From NCBI RefSeq assembly GCF_017744955.1, contig NZ_JAGIAG010000005.1, positions 248,001-312,000 of the forward strand: DNA of 64,000 nucleotides, given 5' to 3'. The notes under the pieces were generated by a model, which worked only from the letters and a program-made list of their open reading frames with translations, was not told the origin of the DNA and did not search any database. Numbering within the stretch: position 1 is the first letter of the stretch; each line of letters opens with the position of its first letter. The position numbers were made by a program, and so were the translations under genes. The stretch is from Dokdonella sp. GTDB lineage: Bacteria; Pseudomonadota; Gammaproteobacteria; Xanthomonadales; Rhodanobacteraceae. Positions 54,514 through 63,233 of the stretch are shown in pieces.

Positions 54514-55836
54514 TTACGAATCCTGCCCAGCTGCCAGACGTGCTGCCCTCGCCCTCCCCGCACTCGCCGACTCGAAGCCGTCCTCGAAGATCGTATCGTC
54601 GACCGGCGTGCCGGTGTTGAGGAAGACGACGACCGACGGCTGTCCGGAGAAGCCGACCGCGAGGTCCGGCAGGCCGTCGCCGTTGACGTCGCCGAAGGCG
54701 AGCGCGTTGCCGGCGCCGTCGCCGTCGTAACTCCACGCCGGCACCGGATCGAGCGCGCCGTCGCGGCTGAGGTAGAGCCAAACCTTGCCGCGCGAGAAGT
54801 CGATCTCGGCGACGTCCGGAAGACCGTCGCCGTTGACGTCGGCGACGGCGACGCCCTGGTGGTCGGAGTCGGTGTTGTCGGCCTGCCAGGTCGGCGCGAA
54901 GCCGCCGCTGCCGTCGTTGGCGTACACGGTCAGGCGCGTCTGGCCGAGCAGGATGTCCTGATCGCCGTCGCCGTCGAAGTCGGCGATCGCGACGCCGCGG
55001 TCGCCGGCGGTCGAGCCGGTGCTCCAGAACGGCGCCGTGTCCAGCGTGGTGCCGTCGTTGGCGTAGGCGGCGCTCTGGAAATCGACCCATTTCGCTACCG
55101 CGAGATCGCGATCGCCGTCGCCGTCGAGGTCGCCGGCGGCGACCGAGTTCTGCACGGCCGCCTCGGCGGACTGCCAGTCCGGCGTGGTGGCGAAGCCGCT
55201 GCCGTCGTTGCGGAACAGGTACAGCGGTCGATACGGATCGCTGCTGCCGCTGCCCTGGTTGGCGGTGACGAGGTCGAGATCGCCGTCGCCGTCGATGTCG
55301 ACCAGGGCCATGCCGACGGCCCAGGCCGGTTGCTGCGACTGCCAGCCGGCGGTCGTCGCCAATCCCTTCGCGGACCCGAAGTAGACCGCGTTCGGATCGT
55401 AGGAGAAGCCGCCGCGCGCGACGACGAGATCGCGCATGCCGTCGCCATCGATGTCGGCGATCGCGACTTCGCTGCTGTGGCTCTGGTCGACCGACTGCCA
55501 GGAAGGTTCGTTCTCGAGCGTACCGTCGACGTTGAAGTAGACGTAGTCGTGCCAGTCCTCGTACGGCGGAAAGCTGTTGCTGTGATAGGTACCGACGGCG
55601 AGGTCGTCGCGGCCGTCGCCGTCGAGGTCGCCGAAGGCGAGCCCGGCGACCTGCAGACGCAGCGTGTTCTGCCAGTCCGGCGTCGCCGCGTACGGCACGG
55701 CGCCGGTCGGTGCGCGCGAGGGCGATGCGGGCACGCGCGCGACGACGCGGCCGTCCGGTGCGACCGCGTACGGCGTCGCGGCGAAGCTCGTGGTGCCCAG
55801 GGCCAGGGCGGCGCAGATCAAACCGGCGTGCAGCAT
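54514..55836 (-). CDS. Secreted FG-GAP (beta-propeller) protein with C-terminal tail
   Basis: 440 residues from the ATG at 55836, with a signal peptide (GLICAALALGTTSFA). Seven FG-GAP/VCBS-like calcium loops occur at regular spacing: DLDGDGRDD, DIDGDGMRD, DIDGDGDLD, DLDGDGDRD, DFDGDGDQD and DVNGDGLPD twice. They should form one seven-bladed propeller. The tail is TIFEDGFESA plus a basic extension. Function unknown; a secreted binding protein is likely. Confidence 0.88.
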   Translation of the reverse strand: MLHAGLICAALALGTTSFAATPYAVAPDGRVVARVPASPSRAPTGAVPYAATPDWQNTLRLQVAGLAFGDLDGDGRDDLAVGTYHSNSFPPYEDWHDYVYFNVDGTLENEPSWQSVDQSHSSEVAIADIDGDGMRDLVVARGGFSYDPNAVYFGSAKGLATTAGWQSQQPAWAVGMALVDIDGDGDLDLVTANQGSGSSDPYRPLYLFRNDGSGFATTPDWQSAEAAVQNSVAAGDLDGDGDRDLAVAKWVDFQSAAYANDGTTLDTAPFWSTGSTAGDRGVAIADFDGDGDQDILLGQTRLTVYANDGSGGFAPTWQADNTDSDHQGVAVADVNGDGLPDVAEIDFSRGKVWLYLSRDGALDPVPAWSYDGDGAGNALAFGDVNGDGLPDLAVGFSGQPSVVVFLNTGTPVDDTIFEDGFESASAGRARAARLAAGQDS

Positions 55837-56012
55837 CGAGGCGAACTCCCGAACCAGGCGTCCTCGAGCATAGCGCGCGCATCGCTCGCTGCCGTGTGCG
55901 CGCGCACAGGAAACTATCGCGCGACGGATCGGTCCGAACCAGATCCGCGCAGGCTGGCGTACCCGCGTCGGCTTGCGCACAATCCTCCTACCTTCGCGCC
56001 ACGGAGATCCTC

Positions 56013-56747
56013 ATGCGCATTCCCCGCATCTACGTGCCGCAACCGCTGCGTCCGGGCCGTGAAGTCGAACTGCCGGTCCAGGCCGGCGAGCACATCGCGC
56101 GCGTGCTGCGTCTCGACCGCGGTCATCCGCTGCGCCTGTTCAACGGCGACGGCGGCGAGTACGCCGGCGAGCTCGCCTCGCTGGCGAAGCGTTCGGTCAC
56201 CGCGCGCGTGCTCGACTCGGCCACTGCGCCCGAACGCGAGAGCCCGCTGCGCATCACGCTCGGCCAGGGCATCGCGCGCGGCGAGAAGATGGACTGGATC
56301 CTGCAGAAGGCGACCGAGCTCGGCGTCGCGCGCGTGGTGCCGCTGGTCACCGACCGCACCGAGGTCAAGCTCGACGCCGAACGCGCCGAACGCCGCCTGG
56401 CGCACTGGGAAGCCGTGATCGCCTCGGCCTGCGAGCAATGCGGACGCAACCGCCTGCCGGAACTGGCCGAGCCGATGAAGCTCGCCGACTGGGCCGCCGC
56501 GCTCGGCGAGGAGGCCGGCCTGCGCCTCGCGCTCGATCCGCACGGCGACGTCGGCGCGCGCGACCTCGTCGTCGGCGCGACGGCGACGCTCGCGGTCGGG
56601 CCCGAGGGCGGCCTGTCCGAACACGATCTCGCCACGCTCGACCAGGCCGGCTTCCGCGGCCTGCGCCTCGGCCCGCGCATCCTGCGCACCGAAACCGCCG
56701 GCCTCGCCGCGCTGGCGGCATTGCAGGCGATCCACGGCGACCTTTGA
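56013..56747 (+). CDS. rsmE: 16S rRNA (uracil-1498-N3)-methyltransferase
   Basis: 244 residues. An N-terminal PUA-like domain (GEHIARVLRLDRGHPLRLFN) leads to a SPOUT methyltransferase with a deep trefoil knot. Motifs are GIARGEKMDWILQKATELGV, ACEQCGRNRLPE, LAVGPEGGLSEHDL and LGPRILRTETA. The enzyme methylates U1498 in the decoding region. It stands alone as a plus-strand gene between minus-strand neighbours. Confidence 0.94.
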   Translation: MRIPRIYVPQPLRPGREVELPVQAGEHIARVLRLDRGHPLRLFNGDGGEYAGELASLAKRSVTARVLDSATAPERESPLRITLGQGIARGEKMDWILQKATELGVARVVPLVTDRTEVKLDAERAERRLAHWEAVIASACEQCGRNRLPELAEPMKLADWAAALGEEAGLRLALDPHGDVGARDLVVGATATLAVGPEGGLSEHDLATLDQAGFRGLRLGPRILRTETAGLAALAALQAIHGDL

Positions 56748-56830
56748 TTCGAGGCCTTCCGGAAGCTGCCGTCGCGCGGACGCGCACCAACCCGCCGCGT
56801 CGAACAGGCCGGCGACTTCCGACACTGGAT

Positions 56831-56860
56831 GACGTCATGCCCGCGAACGCGGGCATCCCT
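56831..56860. repeat. Short palindromic repeat after rsmE
   Basis: GACGTCATGCCCGCGAACGC continues into GGGCATCCC; ATGCCCGCG/CGCGGGCAT is a perfect 9-bp stem at 56837-56856. It is the same core as the bioA insert. Confidence 0.6.
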
Positions 56861-56880
56861 CCGGCGGCGCGGCGCGCCGC

Positions 56881-57684
56881 TCAGTCCGTGCTGACGAAAC
56901 GCAGATGCACGCCCGGCACTTGCAGCGTGCGCGCGGTCACGCCGTCGTTCAAATCGCTCTTGCGCAACGGCACCGAAACACTTCCGAGTTCGGGCTCGTC
57001 ACCGAGCCCACCGCATTCGTCTCCCCATGCGATGCGCAGATCGACGCCGTCTTCGCGCACCGCGCCGACGTAGAACTGCGACAGCGACGCCGGCGTCAGG
57101 CGTTGCTCGCAGTGCTTGGCGGTGATCTCGTCGAGCCGCTGGAACAGCGCCGAAAGCGATGCGGGTGCTTCGTTGCCGAGCATGTCCGCCACTTCGTGGG
57201 TCGCGCGCAGCGCTTGCAGCAGCGATGCCGGACGCACGTAGTCCTCGACGCGTGCCGGCCCGCCGGAACCGAGGCGGACGCTGCGCGCCGCGACGTAGCC
57301 GCCGTCGCGCAGCGGTGTGGCGCATTCGCCGGGCAGGCGGCGATAGACGAGTTCGAAGCTGAGCGCATCACCGAGCAGGGACAGCGGCTTGAGGTCGACC
57401 TCGATCGCGCATTCGCGGCCCGGCGCGGCGGTGTCGAGCCGGTAGCCGGACGGCAGCAGCGACTTCGCATAGGCCTGCGCGGAGAAGGCGGCCGAAGCGC
57501 CGTCGCTTGAGACGGCGACGATGTCGCCGTCCTTCGCCTGCACGTTCCAATTCGTGCCGCCGGCGAGAGCCGGGCCGGCGCAGAAGGCCAGCAGCGCGAA
57601 AGCGACGGCGCGTTTGCTATTTCGCCACGAGCGGCGCGGTGACGGTCGCGAACGCGTCGGCGAAATCTTTGAGCTTGGATCCAT
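56881..57684 (-). CDS. Exported protein of unknown function, possible immunity protein
   Basis: 267 residues. A long basic start leads to a signal peptide (AVAFALLAFCAGPALAGG). The mature part has no recognised domain; it contains six or so cysteines (ECAIEVDLKPLSLLG, GECATPL, HCEQRL, GDECGG), consistent with the periplasm. The only in-frame start is the ATG at 57684, 68 bp inside the end of the muramidase gene. Overlap, export and position suggest a periplasmic partner that protects against the muramidase; this is inference. Confidence 0.65.
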   Translation of the reverse strand: MDPSSKISPTRSRPSPRRSWRNSKRAVAFALLAFCAGPALAGGTNWNVQAKDGDIVAVSSDGASAAFSAQAYAKSLLPSGYRLDTAAPGRECAIEVDLKPLSLLGDALSFELVYRRLPGECATPLRDGGYVAARSVRLGSGGPARVEDYVRPASLLQALRATHEVADMLGNEAPASLSALFQRLDEITAKHCEQRLTPASLSQFYVGAVREDGVDLRIAWGDECGGLGDEPELGSVSVPLRKSDLNDGVTARTLQVPGVHLRFVSTD

Positions 57685-58642
57685 AGTCCGCGATGCCGCC
57701 GCCGTTGTACCGGGTTGCGAATGTATCGTAGTTGCCGGCGTTCAAGGCGTCCTTCAGATTGCTGTTGCCGCCGATGTGGTCGGTCATCGCCTCGAACTGC
57801 TTGATCGGGTTGTCCTTCAGCGTCGTGTACATCTGCTCCGCGCTGGTGTAGCCGGCCGAGGTGTAGTTGAAGCCCATGACCTGACCCGGCCCCATCGAGA
57901 TCGACGCCGCCGCGGCTTCGGGATTGAGGCTGTGCGCGTAGTTGAACGCGTCCCAGTTGATGTTCTGGTCCTGCGGACCGCCGGTCGGATGGATCGACTT
58001 CCAGGTGCCCGGCGTGCCGTCGGCGGCGACCTTGCCGTCGCCGATCGCGTTGAACTTGTGGCCCTTCCAGGTCGTCGTCGCGTTGTACTGGAAGTGCGAA
58101 TCGAAATCGGCCTTCTGCGTCGCGTCGATGCGCTCGGCGAACTTGTGCACCTCGAAGCGGATCGTCATGCGCGCGGCCGGATCGATCTGGCCGCCGGTTT
58201 CCTTGGCGATGATGCCGATCACATCCTTGACGTTCAGGCCGGCCTTGGTGGCGAGGCGCTCGATGTCCTTGCCGTGGTGGTTGTAGATGTCGGCGACCGT
58301 CAGCTGGCTGCCGCTGAGCTTGCTGGTGTCGATGCGGCCGAGCGCGCCGGGACCGGATTCGACGAACCCGGTGGCCGGGCCGAAGGTGGCCTGGTTCGCC
58401 GCACGCAGATCCGACGCCGACACGCCCCAGCGATCGGCGATCGACTGCAAGGTGTCGCCGGCGACGGCCTTGTACTGCAGGCCGAGGCCCTCGGTCGCGG
58501 CCGGAATCGCCAGGATCATGCCGGGCTTGACCTCGTTGGCCGGCTGCGCGGCCTGCGCCTGCTCGGGCGAAGGCTCCAGTCCGGCGCGCATCGACTCGGC
58601 CAGGGAACCTGCGTTGCTGCGACTGTCGACACCCAGGCTCAT
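57617..58642 (-). CDS. LysM / N-acetylmuramidase protein without signal peptide
   Basis: 341 residues. A LysM motif lies at about 57-100 (YKAVAGDTLQSIADRWGVSA). The C-terminal domain fits the N-acetylmuramidase family: IGIIAKETG with candidate catalytic E148, MTIRFEVHKFAERI, ASISMGPGQVMGFNYTSAGY and NPIKQFEAMTDHI. It should cut the glycan of peptidoglycan. There is no Sec signal, so export would need a phage-like or effector route (type IV or VI secretion). No prophage genes are nearby. I could not identify an effector-targeting domain at its C-terminus. Confidence 0.78.
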   Translation of the reverse strand: MSLGVDSRSNAGSLAESMRAGLEPSPEQAQAAQPANEVKPGMILAIPAATEGLGLQYKAVAGDTLQSIADRWGVSASDLRAANQATFGPATGFVESGPGALGRIDTSKLSGSQLTVADIYNHHGKDIERLATKAGLNVKDVIGIIAKETGGQIDPAARMTIRFEVHKFAERIDATQKADFDSHFQYNATTTWKGHKFNAIGDGKVAADGTPGTWKSIHPTGGPQDQNINWDAFNYAHSLNPEAAAASISMGPGQVMGFNYTSAGYTSAEQMYTTLKDNPIKQFEAMTDHIGGNSNLKDALNAGNYDTFATRYNGGGIADYGSKLKDFADAFATVTAPLVAK

Positions 58643-58855
58643 GACGTGGCGCTCCGCTGTTCGATGCAGGCGACCTTAGAACCAACGCCGGCGGCCAACA
58701 GCTAGGGGAAACCCGTGCCGATGCGCGCAATGTGACGCGAGCCACGAAATCGCGCGCTGGCGGATTTCCGCGCCGTTCGGCGTATTCGACGGCGAAGGAA
58801 CGCTTCCCGACGCGTTTTCCGAATTCCCGCAACCGCGATCCGCAGGGAGAAACAC

Positions 58856-59890
58856 ATGGCGACGTCGATCCGAACCACCGTGCTGGCGCTGATGCTCGGC
58901 GGCGCGCTCTGCGCGCAGGCCGGGGCCAACAACCGCTACGGCGGGGTCAACCTGTCCGGCGCCGAGTTCGGCGAGGCGCTGCCGGGCGAACCCAGCGTCG
59001 ACTACACCTGGCCGACCAACGCGGAAATCGACTATTTCCGCAGTCGCGGCATGAACATCGTGCGCATCCAGTTCCTGTGGGAACGCCTGCAGCCGGCCAT
59101 GTACGGCGACTTCGAGGCGGACTATCTGGCCCCGCTCGACGGCCTCGTCGCGCACGCGACGGCGGCCGGCGTGCGCGTGATCCTCAACCCGCAGAACTTC
59201 GCGCGCTACTACGGCGACGTGATCGGTTCGGCGGCGGTGCCGAACGACGCCTTCGCCGATTTCTGGTCGCGCCTGGCCGACCGCTACGCCGGCAACGACC
59301 GGGTCGTGTTCGGACTGATGAACGAACCGAACAGCATGCCGACCGAACAATGGGTCGACGCCGCCAACGCGGCGATCGCCGCGATCCGCGCGACCGGTGC
59401 CACGCAGCTGATCCTGGTACCCGGCAACGCATGGACCGGCGCCTGGAGCTGGAACGACGAGTGGTACGGCACGCCGAACGGGACCGCGATGCTGTCGATC
59501 GTCGACGACGGCCCGCATGCGTTCGAGGTGCATCAGTACTTCGACGCCGACCGCGGCGGCGAACAGCCGACCTGCGAAGCGGGCACCGGCGAGGCCCAGC
59601 TTCTGGCCATGACCGCCTGGCTGCGCGCCAACGGCGTACGCGGCTTTCTCGCCGAAACCGCCGGCGGCAACAGCGCCGCGTGCCGGTCGGCGATCGAAAG
59701 CGCACTATCCCATCTGCGCACGTATGCCGACGTCTGGCTCGGCTGGGCCTGGTGGGCGGCCGGGCCGGACTGGCAGGACTATCCGTTCTCGCTCGAACCG
59801 ACTGGCAACCTGACCGTCGACGCGCCGCAGATGAGCTGGCTGCTGCCGTACATGCCGCCGTTGTTCGCCGACGGTTTCGAGGGCGGCTGA
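58856..59890 (+). CDS. Secreted glycoside hydrolase family 5 enzyme with C-terminal tail
   Basis: 344 residues with a signal peptide (TVLALMLGGALCAQAGA). GH5 features are NIVRIQFLWERLQP, acid/base E157 in GLMNEPNSMP, HQYFD, and nucleophile E267 in GFLAETAGG; WLGWAWWAAGPDW follows. It is likely a secreted endo-beta-glucanase or related cellulase; substrate is not decided. It ends PPLFADGFEGG, the shared tail. AGGGAGAAA precedes the ATG. Confidence 0.9.
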   Translation: MATSIRTTVLALMLGGALCAQAGANNRYGGVNLSGAEFGEALPGEPSVDYTWPTNAEIDYFRSRGMNIVRIQFLWERLQPAMYGDFEADYLAPLDGLVAHATAAGVRVILNPQNFARYYGDVIGSAAVPNDAFADFWSRLADRYAGNDRVVFGLMNEPNSMPTEQWVDAANAAIAAIRATGATQLILVPGNAWTGAWSWNDEWYGTPNGTAMLSIVDDGPHAFEVHQYFDADRGGEQPTCEAGTGEAQLLAMTAWLRANGVRGFLAETAGGNSAACRSAIESALSHLRTYADVWLGWAWWAAGPDWQDYPFSLEPTGNLTVDAPQMSWLLPYMPPLFADGFEGG

Positions 59891-59927
59891 AGCCGCGCTC
59901 GTCGTCGCGCACGACCCATCGTGCCGG

Positions 59928-60635
59928 CTACTGTTCGACCGAGTCGCAGGTCGTTTCCTGGTTCGCGCAGATGCCGCGGAACCAGGCGCGCCGCGGCGTG
60001 CGGTCGGTGTCGTCGAGCAGGGCCTGCGAGGCCGGATCGCGACGCTGCTGCTGCACGAACTCGACCAGCGCCCAGGAACCCGAGCACGCCAGCACGCCGT
60101 TCAGCATGGCGAGATCGGTCAGCGCGTCGTCGCCGAGATCGACGACGCGTTCGCTGGCCGTGTCCGGCGCGCGGTAGCCGTGCGCCGACTGAATCTTGAA
60201 ACGCACCAGACGGCCGCTGACCCAGCCGCTGCCGGCGTAGGTCGGACGCGCCGGTGCGCCGCTGCGCGAAGGATCGTCGTGCGCGCCCTCGATGCGCAGC
60301 CATCCGCCGCGCGAGGCAGTGATGCGGAACGGGATGCCGAAATCGGGGCGGTCCTCGTCGACGCTGAGCGGCGGCAGCGTGCCGAGCACGCGCGCCTGCG
60401 CCGACGGAGCCGCGCGCACGTTGAGGCCGCGCGGATCGCGGTCCACGGCCCAGCCTTCGAGCGAACAGGAGGCTTGCGCGGCGGGAATGTCGATCGCACC
60501 GCCGCGTGCGTTCGCCGCGGTCGCGCTGCCGATGCCGGTCGCGCCGAGCGCGATGGCGAACAGCGCCGCCGCGCGCGCGGCCTGGCGGCTACTGCGTGGT
60601 GGTGAGGACGTACTGCCAGCTCGTCTGCGCGGCAT
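59928..60635 (-). CDS. Exported SH3-domain protein, possible immunity protein
   Basis: 235 residues with an arginine-rich start and signal peptide (ALFAIALGATGIGSATAAN). A bacterial SH3 domain is indicated by DRDPRGLNVRAAPSAQARVL and GGWLRIEG. The rest has cysteine pairs but no known domain. The ATG at 60635, with GGTGAAGG upstream, lies 47 bp inside the preceding gene. The gene pair repeats the layout of the muramidase pair 3 kb away. Confidence 0.7.
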   Translation of the reverse strand: MPRRRAGSTSSPPRSSRQAARAAALFAIALGATGIGSATAANARGGAIDIPAAQASCSLEGWAVDRDPRGLNVRAAPSAQARVLGTLPPLSVDEDRPDFGIPFRITASRGGWLRIEGAHDDPSRSGAPARPTYAGSGWVSGRLVRFKIQSAHGYRAPDTASERVVDLGDDALTDLAMLNGVLACSGSWALVEFVQQQRRDPASQALLDDTDRTPRRAWFRGICANQETTCDSVEQ

Positions 60636-61617
60636 CGGCCTTCACCGCTCCCTGGAATGTGCGGAAGTCGTCGGGATGCAGCGTCGTGCAGCCGGCCGAA
60701 TCAGTGTTCGTGCGGCTGCCGGAATGGATCTTGAAGGTGTTGTTGAGATCGACCACGCCGCCGACGTCGTCGGCGTTGAACAGGCCGTCGTGGTTCGAGT
60801 CGCGCTCGACGCGCCCGGCGCCCTCGGCGACCGCCGCGGCGGACGGGCGCAGCGAGAACGACGTGCCGGCGGAACGCGGATTGGCATGCGTGGTCTGGAT
60901 CAGCTCGGTGGTGCCCTGCGCGAGTCTACCCAATTCCGGCACGCCGTCGCCGGTCACGTCGTCGCCTTCCGCGCGGCGGAAGGTGACGTCCGGATTGGTC
61001 TTCTGGTTGCCGTCGTACTGCGCGGTCGGTTCGGTCGAGGCGCGGTCGAACTCGTTCACGTGCACGCCGCCGTCGGCGTCGCGCGCGAGCACGACCAGGC
61101 GGTCGTCGTAGACGCCCTGCCCCTTGTTGGCGAGCGTGCTGGTCTCGGCGCGCAGGCCGAGGATCACGCGGTCGCCGGCGTCGAGGGAATCGCGCGCCGC
61201 CTGCGTGCCGCGCGTCTCGACGATGCTCGAATAGACGTCGTACTTCTGCTGGTCGCTGAGAGTGGCGGTGTCCGGCATCGACGGCGGATTGCTGCCGGCG
61301 TCGTTGATGCGGCGGATCGTGCTGCCGATCTCGGCCGGCGTCGCGTACAGCGTCTGCGTACCGAGCGACGGCGACGGATCGAGGGAGCTCCGCAGCCGCG
61401 TGCTGACCATGCGATCGAGCGCGTCCTGCACCGCCTGCGGCTGGCCCTGGCGCGCGGCTTCGAGCGTGGCGACCGCTTCGCCGGAACGGCCGGTGCGGAA
61501 CAGGTCGGCGACCGTGCTCGCGGTCGCCGCGTTGTCCACCGGCCGCGACATCGCCGGCTGCGTCGTGGCGCTGCTGCCGATGGCGTGCAGTCTCGAGTCG
61601 AGTGCGAGCGACGTCAT
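60589..61617 (-). CDS. Signal-less protein with an L,D-transpeptidase-like H...SxGC motif
   Basis: 342 residues without signal peptide or membrane segment. Residues 1-120 look helical (VADLFRTGRSGEAVATLEAA); the middle is polar and beta-rich. Near the C-terminus a calcium-like loop DSNHDGLFNADD is followed by KIHSGSRTNTDSAGCTTLHP, with H298 and C310 spaced as in YkuD-type cysteine enzymes. A peptidoglycan- or peptide-directed activity is therefore possible but unproven. The downstream exported SH3 gene overlaps it. Confidence 0.6.
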   Translation of the reverse strand: MTSLALDSRLHAIGSSATTQPAMSRPVDNAATASTVADLFRTGRSGEAVATLEAARQGQPQAVQDALDRMVSTRLRSSLDPSPSLGTQTLYATPAEIGSTIRRINDAGSNPPSMPDTATLSDQQKYDVYSSIVETRGTQAARDSLDAGDRVILGLRAETSTLANKGQGVYDDRLVVLARDADGGVHVNEFDRASTEPTAQYDGNQKTNPDVTFRRAEGDDVTGDGVPELGRLAQGTTELIQTTHANPRSAGTSFSLRPSAAAVAEGAGRVERDSNHDGLFNADDVGGVVDLNNTFKIHSGSRTNTDSAGCTTLHPDDFRTFQGAVKADAAQTSWQYVLTTTQ

Positions 61618-61740
61618 GTGCGGGGGCTCCGTCCTGTCCGGTCGAAGCAAGCCTAGCCCGCGTGGCGAAGGCGGCCATCTGGGACAAACCCCAGGCCGGA
61701 GGGCGCTTTTGTCGACGCGCGTCACACCTCGCGCGACCGG

Positions 61741-61935
61741 CTCAACTCCGTGCCGGCGCGGCGGCGTCCAGCGGCAGGCCAAGTCCGGTCAACTCCGTGC
61801 ACAGGCGTTGCGCATCGACGAAGCGCAGCGCGCGCAGGCCGGCGGCGAGCGCCGCGTCGACGTTGCGCGCGATCCTGCCACTCGTTCCACGGAGCGTTGC
61901 AGACGTGTTCGAGGAACGACGCGACGTGCCGACGC
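61741..61935 (-). pseudogene. Remnant of a HAD-family hydrolase
   Basis: Two pieces of one HAD-family protein are fused after a large internal loss. The upstream piece reads RHVASFLEHVCNAPWNEWQD, an early HAD-IA segment. The downstream piece, in another frame, reads ARNVDAALAAGLRALRFVDA and ends at TGA (61741-61743), as HAD C-termini do. The catalytic aspartate region and lysine are gone. Apart from this the 328-bp gap holds nothing recognised. Confidence 0.5.
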
Positions 61936-61945
61936 TGCGAAGCCG

Positions 61946-63136
61946 CTACGCCATGCGCGGCAGACGCCCGCGCACGCTGTCGGCGTCGTGCCGGCGCGGG
62001 TCGGCGATCAGCTCGCGCGCCGCGTCGACCTGGCCCCAGACGTTCCACAGCAGCACGCCGCGCACGCGGCCGTCATCGAGATAGTAGACCACGCCTTCGC
62101 GGTACGGCTGCGTCCACTGCTCGACCACGTCGAGACGGTCGTCGAGCAGGCCGACCGCTTCGTAGCCGAGATCGAACAGGTCGGAATAGAAGAACGGCAG
62201 CGTGGTGTAGTCCTCCTCCGCGCCGGCCATCACGCGACCGGCGTGATGGCCCATGCCGATCGCCGCGTTCTCGTGCTCGACGCGCAGGCGCATGCCGAGC
62301 GGCGCGCACGGAAAACTGGCGACGTCGCCGGCGGCGAACACGTCCGGATCGGCGGTGCGCAAGCGGGCGTCGACGACGATGCCGTTGTCGACGGCCAGCC
62401 CCGCCGCCGCGGCCAGTTCGGTGTTCGGCGTCACGCCGAGGCCGGCGACGACCGCGTCGTAGCGCGCGCCGGTTCCGTCCGACAGCGCCAGTTCGACGCC
62501 GTCGCCGTCGTCGCGGCCGCCGACCACGCGCACACCGGCGCGCAGGGTCACGCCGCGTTCGCGGTAGTAGCGGTCGAGGAAGTCCGACAGCGCCGGCGGA
62601 TAGCGGCCCGCGCCGATACCGTCGCCGGGGAACAGCATCGTCACCTTGCAGCCCTTCGTCGCCAGCGATGCGGCGATCTCGCTGCCGATGAAGCCGGCGC
62701 CGATCACGGCAATGCGTGCGCCCGGCTGCGCATAGCGGCGCAGCGCGAGGTAGTCGTCGAGAGTGCGGAAATGGATCACGCGCCCGCCGTCGAACGGCAG
62801 GCGCCGCGGCGACGCGCCGGTCGCGAGCAGCAGGCGTCGATAGCGGTACATGTCGCCGGCGTCGTCGGTGGCCTGGTGCGCAGCGCGGTCGAGCGCGACG
62901 ATGCGCCGGCCGAGATGCAGCGTCGCGCCGCTCCTGGCGGTGCCGAGATCGACCGACTCGGCCGGCTTGTCGTCCTTCCACAGCGCCTTGGACAACGGCG
63001 GCCGCTCGTACGGCGCGCGCGCCTCGCTGCCCACCAGGGCGACACGCGCGGACGCATCGCTCTCGCGGATCGCCTTCGCCGCCGCGTCGGCGGTCATGCC
63101 GGCGCCGACGATCAGGTAGTCGTAGTGGTGTTGCAT
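61946..63136 (-). CDS. FAD-dependent pyridine nucleotide-disulfide-type reductase (ferredoxin reductase-like)
   Basis: 396 residues. FAD-binding (YLIVGAGMTADAAAKAIRES), the PYERPPLSKALWK segment typical of ferredoxin/rubredoxin reductases, ATGASPRRLP, the NAD(P)H-binding stretch IAVIGAGFIGSEIAASL and the second FAD motif DPDVFAAGDVASFP are all present. It probably passes electrons from NADH to a ferredoxin or similar partner, but none is encoded nearby. Tandem 140-bp repeats lie upstream of its start. Confidence 0.9.
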   Translation of the reverse strand: MQHHYDYLIVGAGMTADAAAKAIRESDASARVALVGSEARAPYERPPLSKALWKDDKPAESVDLGTARSGATLHLGRRIVALDRAAHQATDDAGDMYRYRRLLLATGASPRRLPFDGGRVIHFRTLDDYLALRRYAQPGARIAVIGAGFIGSEIAASLATKGCKVTMLFPGDGIGAGRYPPALSDFLDRYYRERGVTLRAGVRVVGGRDDGDGVELALSDGTGARYDAVVAGLGVTPNTELAAAAGLAVDNGIVVDARLRTADPDVFAAGDVASFPCAPLGMRLRVEHENAAIGMGHHAGRVMAGAEEDYTTLPFFYSDLFDLGYEAVGLLDDRLDVVEQWTQPYREGVVYYLDDGRVRGVLLWNVWGQVDAARELIADPRRHDADSVRGRLPRMA

Positions 63137-63233
63137 GGCCGCGTCTCCGAGCCGGTGAGTCTCGGCGGAGTATGCGCGATCCGGGGCGCGCTCGATTCAA
63201 CGTTCACACGTTGGAAACCCAACGAAGTGAAAT

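Noticed and set aside
57617..58642. Muramidase as a prophage endolysin
   Set aside because: No holin, spanin, structural or integrase genes are nearby, and the next gene encodes an exported protein.
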